Source: Pseudorhodoplanes sp. (GTDB lineage: Bacteria > Pseudomonadota > Alphaproteobacteria > Rhizobiales > Xanthobacteraceae). Taken from it: a stretch of 50,689 bases of DNA. Below are positions 38,257 to 45,692 of this stretch, one piece after another. Position 1 is the stretch's first letter. Each line of letters starts with the position of its first letter. The notes under the pieces are model-generated. The model saw nothing but the letters and a program-made list of their open reading frames with translations, had not been told where the DNA came from and did not search any database. A program made the translations under genes and the position numbers. The DNA lies in assembly GCA_019187085.1 (NCBI GenBank), contig JABARS010000026.1, positions 1 through 50,689 on the forward strand, read 5' to 3'.

Positions 38257-39534
38257 TCAGGACTGTAACCGAAGCTTCTTCAGGAGCGGCGTCAGGAGGC
38301 TTCCCCTGGATTTCCTGACCTCCGCGCGTCCGGTGACGAGCTGCCCGATCTGCTGGAACAGTTCGGCGGTCGGATGCTTGGCGGACACCTCGGCCACCAT
38401 CTGGCCGTTGTTGGCGGCGGTCCCGAACAATTGCGGATCGAACGGAATGGTCGCGATCGGATCGTCGTCGAGCGCCTTGGCGAAGTCGGAGGCCTTGATT
38501 TCCGGCCGCTTGGGCACGCCGACCTGGTTGAGCAGGTAGAACGGACGATGGTCGTTCGAGCGGCCGGCCTTGAGGATGTCGATCATGCTCTTGGCGTTGC
38601 GCAGATTGGCGAGATCGGGCGCGGCCACGATCAGGATGTCGTCGGCGCTCAACAGCGTGCGGCGGGTCCAGCCGCTCCATTGATGCGGTACGTCGAGCAC
38701 GATGCAGGGCACGGTGGCGCGCAGCGAATCGAAGATCGCGTCGAAGGCGTCCTCGCCGAAATCGTAGACGCGCTCGAGCGTCGCCGGCGCGGCGAGCAGG
38801 CTCAGATTCTCCGAGCATTTCGAAAGCAGGCGGTCGACGAAGGCGGTGTCGATGCGCTCGGGCGAGAACACGGCGTCGGCGATGCCCTGCGGCGGGTCCT
38901 GGTTGAAATCGAGACCGGCGGTGCCGAACGGCAGGTCGAGGTCGGTGACGACCGAATCGAGGCTCAGATCGTGCGAGACGGCCCAGGCCAGATTGTGCGC
39001 GACGGTGGAGGCGCCGACGCCGCCCTTGGCGCCGGCCACCGCGATGACGCGGCCGACCGGCTTGGCGTCGGGCGCCGAGAACAGACCGCACACCGCGCGC
39101 ACGATGTCGAGCGTGCCGACCGGCGAGATCAGGTAGTCGCTGACCCCGCGCCGCACGAGTTCGCGATACAGGATGACGTCGTTGTGGCGTCCGATCACGA
39201 CCACGCGCGTGCCGGCGTCGCAGACCTCGGCCAGCGAATCGAGGCCGGCCAGGATGTCGGCGGGGCGCAGCTCGAATTCGAGGATGATCACGTTGGGCGT
39301 CGGCGCGGCGCGATAGGCTTCCTGCGCCGCCGTGAGGCCGCCCATCTGGATTTTCAGATGCGCCTTGGCGAGCCGACGATCTTCGCCTGCGGCCTGGATC
39401 GCGGCCGCGGTTTCGACCGTGTCGCAGAATGCCTGGATCGACACGCGCGGGGCGGGCGCAATGTGCTCGTCGCGCGCCGGCAGCTCGGCCGGCACGCTCT
39501 CGATTTCGGTCTGTTGCAGCGCGGATCTCATCAT
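38257..39534 (-). CDS. cpaE: CpaE/TadZ, pilus localisation ATPase with receiver-like domain
   Basis: A 425-residue protein with an N-terminal pseudo-receiver domain (about 30-150) and a MinD/ParA-type ATPase domain (about 160-400). In the receiver the residue at the phospho-acceptor strand is Glu (VIILEFEL, about 86) where Asp is usual. The ATPase loop reads K170-GGVGAST, keeping the deviant Walker A lysine but having Ala where the P-loop lysine normally stands. Both features are, as far as I recall, common in TadZ/CpaE, which position the pilus at the cell pole. The start overlaps the cpaD stop by four bases (ATGA). Confidence 0.93.
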   Translation of the reverse strand: MMRSALQQTEIESVPAELPARDEHIAPAPRVSIQAFCDTVETAAAIQAAGEDRRLAKAHLKIQMGGLTAAQEAYRAAPTPNVIILEFELRPADILAGLDSLAEVCDAGTRVVVIGRHNDVILYRELVRRGVSDYLISPVGTLDIVRAVCGLFSAPDAKPVGRVIAVAGAKGGVGASTVAHNLAWAVSHDLSLDSVVTDLDLPFGTAGLDFNQDPPQGIADAVFSPERIDTAFVDRLLSKCSENLSLLAAPATLERVYDFGEDAFDAIFDSLRATVPCIVLDVPHQWSGWTRRTLLSADDILIVAAPDLANLRNAKSMIDILKAGRSNDHRPFYLLNQVGVPKRPEIKASDFAKALDDDPIATIPFDPQLFGTAANNGQMVAEVSAKHPTAELFQQIGQLVTGRAEVRKSRGSLLTPLLKKLRLQS

Positions 39535-40238
39535 TTTCCGATGTCGCTCAGCTTGCCCTTGTCGTCATTGTTGAATGTGGTCGGCGTGCTTTCGCCCTTG
39601 CGGTACTTGTCGAGCACGACCGTGCGGCGCGGCGTATAGGCCGGGATTTCGCCGCGCGGCTGCACGAGGTCGGCGGGGTTCTCGACCATGGCAGCGAGAT
39701 TGCGCTGGGTGGCGCAGCCGAAATTCCAGTAAGGGCGGTTGTCCTGATAGGCCGGCGTGTTGGAGGGGCCGAGATCCTCCGGCCACAGGCCGCAGGGGCC
39801 GACCTGTGCGGTGATCTTCGAATATTTGAGGCGGATCGAGGCGAGCTTGTCGGCGCCCGTCGCATACGGCCGCACCGAGACCGCTTTCGGGGGAATGCCG
39901 GAGACCGTGAGGATCGAGCGGATTTCGCGCAGCGCTTCGGCGGCGGCGCGTTCGTTCGGCGTGCCGGACGGCAGATCGACGATGACGCCGCCGGTGCTTT
40001 CGCGTCGCCAGGTCTGCGCGAACGACATCACCTCCGCGCGCTGGACCGGCGTCAGTCCGCCGCGATTGTTGCCGACGAAAACCTCGACCGTCCGCTCGCC
40101 TTCCTTGAGCGCGATCGGATGGCGCTTGCGGTAGTCGTTCGGAATGCTGGCGGTTTCCTTCGGCACATAGCAGCCGGTCAGCATGGTCGCGAGAGCGGCA
40201 GCCAGCAGCAGGCGCAGCGGCGAGATAGGGGTCGTCAT
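39531..40238 (-). CDS. cpaD: CpaD, Tad pilus outer-membrane lipoprotein
   Basis: A 235-residue CpaD-family lipoprotein. The signal peptide ends in the lipobox LTGC (Cys23) after a clear hydrophobic core. The mature part has YRKRHPIALKEGERTVEVFVG and a C-terminal NFGCATQRNLAAMVENPADLVQPR segment that is diagnostic of the family. It works with the CpaC secretin at the outer membrane, though its exact role is unsettled. ATG 40238 with AGGAAAG six bases upstream is chosen; a longer frame to 40289 would overlap cpaC and spoil the lipoprotein signal. The stop overlaps cpaE. Confidence 0.93.
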   Translation of the reverse strand: MTTPISPLRLLLAAALATMLTGCYVPKETASIPNDYRKRHPIALKEGERTVEVFVGNNRGGLTPVQRAEVMSFAQTWRRESTGGVIVDLPSGTPNERAAAEALREIRSILTVSGIPPKAVSVRPYATGADKLASIRLKYSKITAQVGPCGLWPEDLGPSNTPAYQDNRPYWNFGCATQRNLAAMVENPADLVQPRGEIPAYTPRRTVVLDKYRKGESTPTTFNNDDKGKLSDIGK

Positions 40239-40266
40239 GGTCGTTGCTTTCCTGTTGCGGGCGCGC

Positions 40267-41724
40267 TCAATCAAGGATGAAGCCCACATTGCCGCGATAG
40301 AGCTTGCGGGGATCGACCTTGTCGGGGATGCCGTAGATGCGGTTCAGGCGGCCGAGCAGGACGGTGGAGGGGTCGTAGGCGTCGGCGAAGCCGTCGTCGG
40401 GCCGCGACAGATCCTTCTGCGCCACCGAGCGCACGACATAGGGCGTGGCCAGGATCATCAGCTCGGTCTGCTTGTTGATGTAGTCGCGGCTGCGGAACAG
40501 CGCGCCGAGGATCGGCAATTGCTGCAGGCCGGGCAAGCCGTTGATCTGCTGCTTGGTCTGTTCCTGGATCATGCCGGCCATGGCGAGCGAACCGCCGGAC
40601 GGCAGCTCGATGACGGTCTCGGCGCGGCGGGCGCGGATCGAGGGCACCGTCAGCGTCTGGTTGGTGCCGGGCACGCCGAGCGTGATCGCGTTCTCGCTCG
40701 ACAGGTCGGACACTTCGGTATTGACCTTCAGGCTGATGCGGCCTTCGCCCAGCACGACCGGCGTGAAGGAGAGGCTGACGCCGAACTTCTTGAAGTCGAT
40801 CTGCTGCTGGCAGACCGGCGGCGAGCGCGTGGTGTCGCAGGACAGGCCGTTGGGTACCGGGAATTCGCCGCCGGCGACGAACAGGCCGGTTTCGCCCGAG
40901 ATGACGGTAACGTTCGGCTCCGCGAGCGTGCGCACGACGCCGGCGCGCTCCATCGCGCGCAGCGTGGCAGTGACGTTGCCGAGCGTTCCGACCGCGTTGG
41001 TGTTGCTGAGCGACTGGCCGTAGGCCGAGAACGGATTGCTGGTGTTGAAATTGACGACCGCGGTACCGGAATTGAACGAGCCGTTCAGATCGATGCCAAG
41101 CTGCTTGATCACGTCGCGCTGCACTTCGGCGACGGTGACCTTGATCATGACCTGGTCGCGGCCGCGCACGGCAATGCTGTTGACGACCTTGGCGCCGTCG
41201 CCGACCAGCCGGGTGGCGAGATCGTAGGCCTGCTGGGCCTCGGCGTTGGAGGTGGCGGTGCCGGTCAGCACCACGCCGTCGCCGATGCCTTCGATGCGGA
41301 TGTCGGCGTTGGGCAGCGTCTGCTTGAGCGCGGCGCGGATGCCGTTGAGGTCGCGCTTGACCGCGATGTCGAAGCCGGCGATCTGGCGGCCTTCGGCGTC
41401 GAAGAAGAAGACGTTGGTCTGCCCGACCTTGATGCCGATGATGTAGGCGCGGCGCGAGGAGCGCACGACCGCGTTGGCGGTGGTCGGATCGGCGACCAGC
41501 ACGTCCTTGATGTCGCGCGGCAGATCGAGCACGACTGACTTGCCGATACCGAGCGGCACGAAGCGCGAGCTTTCCTCGCTGCCGACCACCTGGATCACCG
41601 GCGCGCCGGCTTCAGGAGGCAGCCGGCGAGGATCGGCTGCGTCGCTGCGCCCGGCCGGCGCAAACCCGCTGATGACCACCAGCGCCGCAAGCGTCACGGT
41701 GCGTATCGGGATCTGTCGCGCCAT
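40267..41724 (-). CDS. cpaC: CpaC/RcpA, Tad pilus secretin
   Basis: A 485-residue outer-membrane secretin forming the pilus exit channel. After a signal peptide (about 1-29) comes the pilus-assembly N-domain (FVPLGIGKSVVLDLPRDIKDVLVADP) and a BON-like segment (about 125-175). The secretin core follows, with VMIKVTVAEVQRDVIKQLGIDL, TLAEPNVTVISGETGLFVAGGEFPVP and GLPGLQQLPILGALFRS. The C-terminal QTELMILATPYVV strand belongs to the beta-barrel. Nothing appears missing. The gene lies 52 bp after cpaB and 28 bp before cpaD. Confidence 0.95.
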   Translation of the reverse strand: MARQIPIRTVTLAALVVISGFAPAGRSDAADPRRLPPEAGAPVIQVVGSEESSRFVPLGIGKSVVLDLPRDIKDVLVADPTTANAVVRSSRRAYIIGIKVGQTNVFFFDAEGRQIAGFDIAVKRDLNGIRAALKQTLPNADIRIEGIGDGVVLTGTATSNAEAQQAYDLATRLVGDGAKVVNSIAVRGRDQVMIKVTVAEVQRDVIKQLGIDLNGSFNSGTAVVNFNTSNPFSAYGQSLSNTNAVGTLGNVTATLRAMERAGVVRTLAEPNVTVISGETGLFVAGGEFPVPNGLSCDTTRSPPVCQQQIDFKKFGVSLSFTPVVLGEGRISLKVNTEVSDLSSENAITLGVPGTNQTLTVPSIRARRAETVIELPSGGSLAMAGMIQEQTKQQINGLPGLQQLPILGALFRSRDYINKQTELMILATPYVVRSVAQKDLSRPDDGFADAYDPSTVLLGRLNRIYGIPDKVDPRKLYRGNVGFILD

Positions 41725-41776
41725 GGCAGTGTCCTTTCAGTCCTGCGCCGGGGCCGGCGTCGTGGCTGTGCTGTCG

Positions 41777-42568
41777 TTATTTCGTCGTCGTCGTGGTGAC
41801 GCCGAAGCGCACCATGTTGATGCCGCCGCGGCGGGTCTCCGCGTCGTTGTCGCTGGGTTCGGTCTTGACGCCGGCATCGACGATCGAGCGCAGCGCGAGC
41901 GAAATCGTGCCGAGCTGGCGCGCCAGCGCGAGCGTCTCGGCCTGTCGCGAGGCAAGCTCGAGCGTGGCGGTCTTACCGACCACGACCTTCTGGCCGTTCT
42001 TGTCCTCGACCGTCTGGTCGATGGCGAGCACGCGCACATTGTGCAGGATGGTCTCCGAGGTGAAGACCTCGGTGCCGGCGCTCTTCTCGGCTTCCTTGTC
42101 GCGGCGCGAGAGAATGACGTCGACGCGATCGTTGGGCAGGATGAAGCCGCCCGCGCCGGTCTCCGGCGAAATCTCGGTGGAGATCGCGCGCATGCCGGAT
42201 GGCAGGATGGCGGCCATGTAGCCGGAGCCGGTGGCGCTGATCAGGCGCGCTTCCTGGATTGGCTCGCCGGTCGTGAACGAGCCGCGGACGATCGAGCCCT
42301 TGAGCTCGTCGAGCGCGTTCGGCCGATCGCTCTTGCGGATGAAACTGGGGCCGGCGGCGGTGGTTGGCCAGGCCTGCCAGCGCATGTCTTCGGCGGACAA
42401 GGCGGAGCCGACGCCGATATCCTTGTCGGCGATGAGCACATCGACGGTGTCGAATTTGGCGACGGGAGGCGGCGCCGGAGCCGGCTCATCCGATCCGCTG
42501 GCGAGCAGCGCGGCCAGACCGCCGGCCGCAATCGCAACTCCCAACACGACTAAACGCGCAGCTTTCAT
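41777..42568 (-). CDS. cpaB: CpaB/RcpC, Tad pilus assembly protein with SAF domain
   Basis: A 263-residue periplasmic protein anchored by an N-terminal helix (residues about 5-23). The SAF domain (VDVLIADKDIGVGSALSAEDMRWQAWP) and RcpC/CpaB domain (GSYMAAILPSGMRAISTEIS-like; GGFILPNDRVDVILSRRD) follow, with the family tail LRSIVD and RFGVTTTTTK. CpaB is thought to bind peptidoglycan and stabilise the secretin. ATG 42568 is preferred; TTG 42586 would add six residues before the signal. It opens the long cpaB-to-tadC run, whose promoter presumably lies in 42569-42790. Confidence 0.92.
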   Translation of the reverse strand: MKAARLVVLGVAIAAGGLAALLASGSDEPAPAPPPVAKFDTVDVLIADKDIGVGSALSAEDMRWQAWPTTAAGPSFIRKSDRPNALDELKGSIVRGSFTTGEPIQEARLISATGSGYMAAILPSGMRAISTEISPETGAGGFILPNDRVDVILSRRDKEAEKSAGTEVFTSETILHNVRVLAIDQTVEDKNGQKVVVGKTATLELASRQAETLALARQLGTISLALRSIVDAGVKTEPSDNDAETRRGGINMVRFGVTTTTTK

Positions 42569-42674
42569 CACGCTCACTTTCCGCAACTGAACCCGACAGC
42601 CGGTACGTGCTGTCTCGGACGGATTTCACCACCCAAAGGTCAATTCGTGGTTAATGAGCGGTATCCAACCTGAG

Positions 42675-42766
42675 TTAATTTTGGATTGAACGCGCGCATG
42701 GTGCGAATGCATGCGGATGCGCGCGCGATGTCCGCACGCGAGGACGCGCGTTAAGGATTGTGTAAC
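42675..42766. promoter_or_regulatory. cpaB upstream region with imperfect CtrA-like sites
   Basis: The 222-bp space between cpaA and cpaB contains TTAA-TTTTGGA-TTGAAC (42675-42691) and TTAA-GGATTGT-GTAAC (42751-42766). Each is one base away from the CtrA pattern TTAA-N7-TTAAC. The stretch is AT-richer than its surroundings. Binding is inferred, not shown. Confidence 0.35.
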
Positions 42767-42790
42767 GCGCTGCTTAAGCGAACGTGAAGA

Positions 42791-43306
42791 TCAGCGGCCG
42801 AAGGCCTGCATCCAGGGTGTATCGGGATAGACGAGAAGCGCGGCGGCGGCGAGCGCGATCCCGTAGGGAATGCCGCTGTCCATGCGGTGCAGACGTTCCG
42901 CCCAGTCCTGCCCGGCAAGCGCGGCCGGCAGCGGCGTGAGCCGCAGACGCAATATGACGAGCGTGAGCAGGCCGCCGAGCAGCGATGCATAAAGCAGGTA
43001 GACCATGAGATAGTCGAAGCCGAGCCACAGCGCGGTCGCAGCCGCGAGCTTGGCGTCGCCGCCGCCGATCCAGCCGCGCGCGAAAAAGACAAAAGCGGCG
43101 GCCAGCACGATCGCTGCGGCGCCGGCATGGGAGAGAATGGCGGAGGACTCCATGCCGGTGGCGGCGGCCATGATGGCAAAGCCCGCGATCAGCGCGAGCG
43201 CGACGCGGTTGGAAATGGTCATCGTGAAAAGGTCGCTCGACGCCGCGAACGCCATCATCGCCGGAAACAGCAGCAGCCGGATTGCGTCGGTGAGTGCGAC
43301 AGTCAT
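42791..43306 (-). CDS. cpaA: CpaA/TadV, prepilin peptidase
   Basis: A 171-residue inner-membrane aspartic peptidase of family A24 that removes the leader of Flp pilin and pseudopilins. The two catalytic Asp residues are Asp25 in SSDLFTMTISNR and Asp84 in the GGGDAK motif at the start of the next cytosolic loop. About five hydrophobic helices are visible. The length matches TadV/CpaA rather than the longer methylating PilD. It lies between the pilin genes and cpaB on the same strand, 160 bp after the first pilin stop, so transcription from the pilin promoter may read into it. Confidence 0.93.
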   Translation of the reverse strand: MTVALTDAIRLLLFPAMMAFAASSDLFTMTISNRVALALIAGFAIMAAATGMESSAILSHAGAAAIVLAAAFVFFARGWIGGGDAKLAAATALWLGFDYLMVYLLYASLLGGLLTLVILRLRLTPLPAALAGQDWAERLHRMDSGIPYGIALAAAALLVYPDTPWMQAFGR

Positions 43307-43348
43307 TGCAGCGCCTCGTGCAGCTTTATCCGCGACCTTCCGCGGAAT

Positions 43349-43367
43349 CCGGCTCGTCGCGAGCCGG
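43349..43367. other. Stem-loop between pilin and cpaA
   Basis: CCGGCTCG (43349-43356) and CGAGCCGG (43360-43367) form a perfect 8-bp stem with a 3-base loop, midway between the flp1 stop and the cpaA start. There is no U-rich tail on either strand. It could be a transcript-stabilising or attenuating hairpin that lets pilin mRNA exceed cpaA mRNA. This role is inferred. Confidence 0.45.
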
Positions 43368-43466
43368 CCGACCTTCCATTTGCATCAGCGCGTCTCCGGT
43401 CACGAGCGTCGCGCTGCCGGTTTGTTTTGGCGGCGCGACGTCGCTTGGGCCCGGTCGCCGCAGGGA

Positions 43467-43631
43467 TCAGTTCAACGCACTGTCGACCTTCGTGAAGGTG
43501 TCCTTCAGCTTGCCGCCGAGGCCGGTCACGACCGAGATGATGGCAACCGAGATGCCGGCGGCGATCAGGCCGTATTCGATGGCGGTTGCACCGGATTCGT
43601 CCGCCACGAAGCGTTTCATGAGATTCTTCAT
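43467..43631 (-). CDS. Flp-type pilin (copy 1)
   Basis: A 54-residue Flp/PilA pilin. The 14-residue basic leader MKNLMKRFVADESG is followed by the cleavage context G|ATAIEYGL, with Glu at +5 and Tyr at +6, then the hydrophobic helix IAAGISVAIISVV. The tail is LGGKLKDTFTKVDSALN. CpaA is expected to cut after Gly14, giving a 40-residue subunit. ATG 43631 has CAGGAG seven bases upstream. It differs from copy 2 at only a few residues, and the shared stretch is almost identical in DNA. Confidence 0.96.
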   Translation of the reverse strand: MKNLMKRFVADESGATAIEYGLIAAGISVAIISVVTGLGGKLKDTFTKVDSALN

Positions 43632-43729
43632 CTGGTACTCCTGGGATCCACACATTCTGTTCGACTGGCTCGGGCCGTGTTCTTCGGCTTATCGAGCCGA
43701 GGGGAACGCTAGGGAGGCCGGATTGCGAG

Positions 43730-43738
43730 CCGGTTAAT
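43730..43738 (-). promoter_or_regulatory. Conserved TTAACCGG motif upstream of pilin copy 1
   Basis: Read on the pilin strand the motif is ATTAACCGG, about 101 bp before the ATG. The same motif stands 102 bp before copy 2 (44141-44149). TTAACC resembles a CtrA half-site. A role in promoter control is inferred from the matched position. Confidence 0.4.
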
Positions 43739-43823
43739 TCATCTGCCTAAATCGGTACAAAACCGGCGCGTCGAATTCGGCAAAATTCTATTAAAACGCA
43801 ACGTCGCTTGCCGGCGCCGGCAA

Positions 43824-43851
43824 CGAAAAGGCTCCGGCTTGCCGGAGCCTT
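43824..43851 (-). terminator. Rho-independent terminator after pilin copy 2
   Basis: The sequence AAGGCTCCGG/CCGGAGCCTT forms a 10-bp stem with a 4-base loop. Read on the minus strand it is followed by TTTTCG, 25 bp after the copy 2 stop codon. It should separate the two pilin transcripts. Confidence 0.8.
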
Positions 43852-43876
43852 CCGTGACTACGAGAGTGCAGCACGC

Positions 43877-44041
43877 TCAGTTCATCGCGTTCTGGACTTT
43901 CGTGAAGGTGTCCTTCAGCTTGCCGCCGAGACCCGACACGACCGAGATGATGGCAACCGAGATGCCGGCGGCGATCAGGCCGTATTCAATGGCGGTGGCG
44001 CCGGACTCGTCCGACACGAAGCGCTTCACGAGATTCTTCAT
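43877..44041 (-). CDS. Flp-type pilin (copy 2)
   Basis: A 54-residue paralogue of copy 1 with leader MKNLVKRFVSDESG, cleavage context G|ATAIEYGL, the same hydrophobic helix and tail VQNAMN instead of VDSALN. ATG 44041 has AAGGAG seven bases upstream. It has its own terminator (43824-43851), so it forms an independent transcription unit upstream of copy 1. Which copy is the major fibre subunit is not evident. Its free-standing unit with a strong terminator would suit high expression. Confidence 0.96.
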   Translation of the reverse strand: MKNLVKRFVSDESGATAIEYGLIAAGISVAIISVVSGLGGKLKDTFTKVQNAMN

Positions 44042-44471
44042 CTTAGACTCCTTGATCCACACGTGGCTGTCCGAGCTGGCTCGTGTCCGTGTCTCCGGCT
44101 CATCGAACCATGTCGCACCGTATCAGCGTGCGCTTGCGGCCCGGTTAATCCGATCGCAGAAACACGGATGGATCGGCCGTTGTTTGTTCGTGGTTAACGG
44201 CCGCTTGCAGGATGCGGACAATTTGCAATGTCTGTCCGCATTTGATGAAAACACGCGGAAAATCTCGCTTTCCGGGGCAATCAATCGCGGCGCGGCGCGC
44301 CGCGCGTGTGCCGGCATGCGGGCGGCGGACGCTTGCGTTGCGTTAAGGCGCGCGACATCATCCGGTCGTTTGCCAATGATTCACCAATTTCAAGTGAAGT
44401 CGTCCGCGTGCGGAACGTAGAGATATGCGTTCGCAATGTGAAACCCGGTTCTGTTGCGTTGGAGTAAGACG
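44042..44471. other. Non-coding divergent region between pilin and pilus-assembly gene
   Basis: This 430-bp stretch has no convincing gene; short frames in it lack family features and good start sites. It holds the copy 2 leader, the ATTAACCGG motif (44141-44149, minus sense), a palindromic GTTAAC (44193-44198) and a TTAA near 44344. It must carry the promoters of both flanking genes. A sigma-54 type -24/-12 element was looked for and not seen. Confidence 0.6.
44141..44149 (-). promoter_or_regulatory. Conserved TTAACCGG motif upstream of pilin copy 2
   Basis: The counterpart of 43730-43738, at the same distance from its pilin start. The downstream leader is also alike in both copies, with a shared GATNAGCCG and CGAGCCAG spaced alike, so the whole promoter-leader unit was duplicated. 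Confidence 0.4.
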
Positions 44472-44981
44472 ATGACGATGCCTGTGAGCCGCAATAGATG
44501 CGCGCGTGCGACCACGCTCGTCGTTGCCGGCGCGATGCTCGCGCTGACGTCCGCCCTCGCCGCGCGCGCGGACGCCCCCGTCGAGGACGAGTACCTCGCC
44601 GTCGTACTCGATCAGGCCCGGCTTGTGAAAATGCCAGAGCGCGTCGCCACCGTCGTGGTCGGCAATCCGCTGATCGCCGACGTCTCGATCCAGCCCGGCG
44701 GGTTGATGGTTATCACCGGCAAGGGCTACGGCGTCACCAATGTCGTCGCGCTCGACCGCGCCGGCTCCCCGCTCATGGAGCGCAAGGTGCTGGTCAAGGG
44801 CGCCTATGACGGCACGGTCGTCGTCTATCGCGGCATCGAGCGCGAGACCTATAGCTGCGCGCCATTCTGCGAGCCGCGGGTGACGCTCGGCGACGGCCAG
44901 CAGTTCTTCGGCCGCAACCTGTCGCAGACCGGCACCTGGCTCGGCCAGGTGCAGGGCGCCGCCCAGCTTGGCCGGCGCTGA
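44472..44981 (+). CDS. Pilus-assembly N-terminal-domain protein (CpaC-like, no secretin domain)
   Basis: A 169-residue exported protein. The signal peptide (about 1-33, cleavage after ARAD) is followed by one pilus-assembly N-domain (VVLDQARLVKMPERVATVVVGNPLIADVSIQ, then GLMVITGKGYGVTNVVALD). This is the same domain type as the N-terminus of CpaC. The C-terminal part contains YSCAPFCEPRVTLGD with two Cys, perhaps a disulfide, and no secretin core. It might be a regulator or cap of the secretin ring; this is inferred. ATG 44472 has GGAG eight bases upstream, and the gene lies next to the pilin and pseudopilin genes. Confidence 0.88.
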   Translation: MTMPVSRNRCARATTLVVAGAMLALTSALAARADAPVEDEYLAVVLDQARLVKMPERVATVVVGNPLIADVSIQPGGLMVITGKGYGVTNVVALDRAGSPLMERKVLVKGAYDGTVVVYRGIERETYSCAPFCEPRVTLGDGQQFFGRNLSQTGTWLGQVQGAAQLGRR

Positions 44982-45007
44982 CCCGATCGCGCCGCGCACC
45001 GGGACGG

Positions 45008-45023
45008 TTAATGAAAGCTTAAC
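45008..45023. promoter_or_regulatory. Perfect CtrA consensus upstream of the pseudopilin genes
   Basis: TTAA-TGAAAGC-TTAAC agrees fully with the Caulobacter CtrA full-site consensus TTAA-N7-TTAAC. It lies 103-118 bp before the preferred TadE-like start at 45126 and is set inside a longer inverted repeat GACGGTTAA...TTAACCGTC. No T-tract follows, so a terminator reading is less likely. Confidence 0.65.
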
Positions 45024-45125
45024 CGTCTCCGCGGCTGGTTCCGGATCGCCGCAACAATTCAAAAACCCCTCTTTGCTATGACTTTACGTAATTTGGCGGC
45101 CGAAAGCCGCATCGGGGTGATCGTC

Positions 45126-45692
45126 ATGGCCGGTATCAAATCCACGCTTGCAAAACGGGTAAAGCGCCTGTTCCGCGGGCGCGTGGCACATCGCTTCGTG
45201 CGCCGCGAGGACGGCGCAGCAGCGGTCGAGTTCGGTCTTGTCGCAGCGCCGTTTCTCGCGCTGGTCTTCGCCATCATGGAGACGTCGGTGGTCTTCTTCG
45301 CCAGTCAGACGCTGGAAACAGCAGTCGCCGATTCCGCGCGGCTGATCATGACCGGCCAGGCGCAGACCACCGGCTTCGACCAGGCGAAGTTCAAAGACGA
45401 GGTCTGCAAGAAGATCTACGGCCTGTTCAACTGCTCGGCCGGCGTGATGGTCGACGTGCGTACCTATTCGTCGTTCAGCAGCGTCAACTTGAGCAAGCCG
45501 ATCGATGCCAACGGCAACCTCGTAAACAATTTCACTTATCAGCCTGGCGGCCCCGGCGACATCGTGGTGGTACGGCTGCTCTACCAGTATCCGGTCTATG
45601 TCTCACTGCTCGGTCTTAATCTGGCGGACATGGCCGGCGGCAAGCGCCTGATCGTGGCGACCGCGGCCTTCCGCAACGAGCCCTATCAATGA
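45126..45692 (+). CDS. TadE-type minor pseudopilin
   Basis: A 188-residue TadE/TadF-family pseudopilin. The leader ends in FVRREDG with cleavage context G|AAAVEFGLVAAPFLALVFAIMETSVVFF, so Glu sits at +5 and a long hydrophobic helix follows. The periplasmic domain has Cys residues in DEVCKKIYGLFNCSAG, probably disulfide-bonded. TadE and TadF are processed by the same peptidase as Flp and help build the fibre. ATG 45126 has GGGGTGA six bases upstream; ATG 45078 adds 16 residues and has no Shine-Dalgarno. Its stop overlaps the next gene by four bases. Confidence 0.88.
   Translation: MAGIKSTLAKRVKRLFRGRVAHRFVRREDGAAAVEFGLVAAPFLALVFAIMETSVVFFASQTLETAVADSARLIMTGQAQTTGFDQAKFKDEVCKKIYGLFNCSAGVMVDVRTYSSFSSVNLSKPIDANGNLVNNFTYQPGGPGDIVVVRLLYQYPVYVSLLGLNLADMAGGKRLIVATAAFRNEPYQ

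Noticed and set aside
40183..41538. A 451-codon plus-strand frame opposite cpaC and cpaD
   Set aside because: The Asp/Val/Gly/Ala-rich translation is the mirror of secretin coding; no start signal and no family features.
44123..44317. A 64-codon minus-strand frame in the pilin upstream region
   Set aside because: No Shine-Dalgarno, no family resemblance, and it overlaps the conserved pilin promoter motif.
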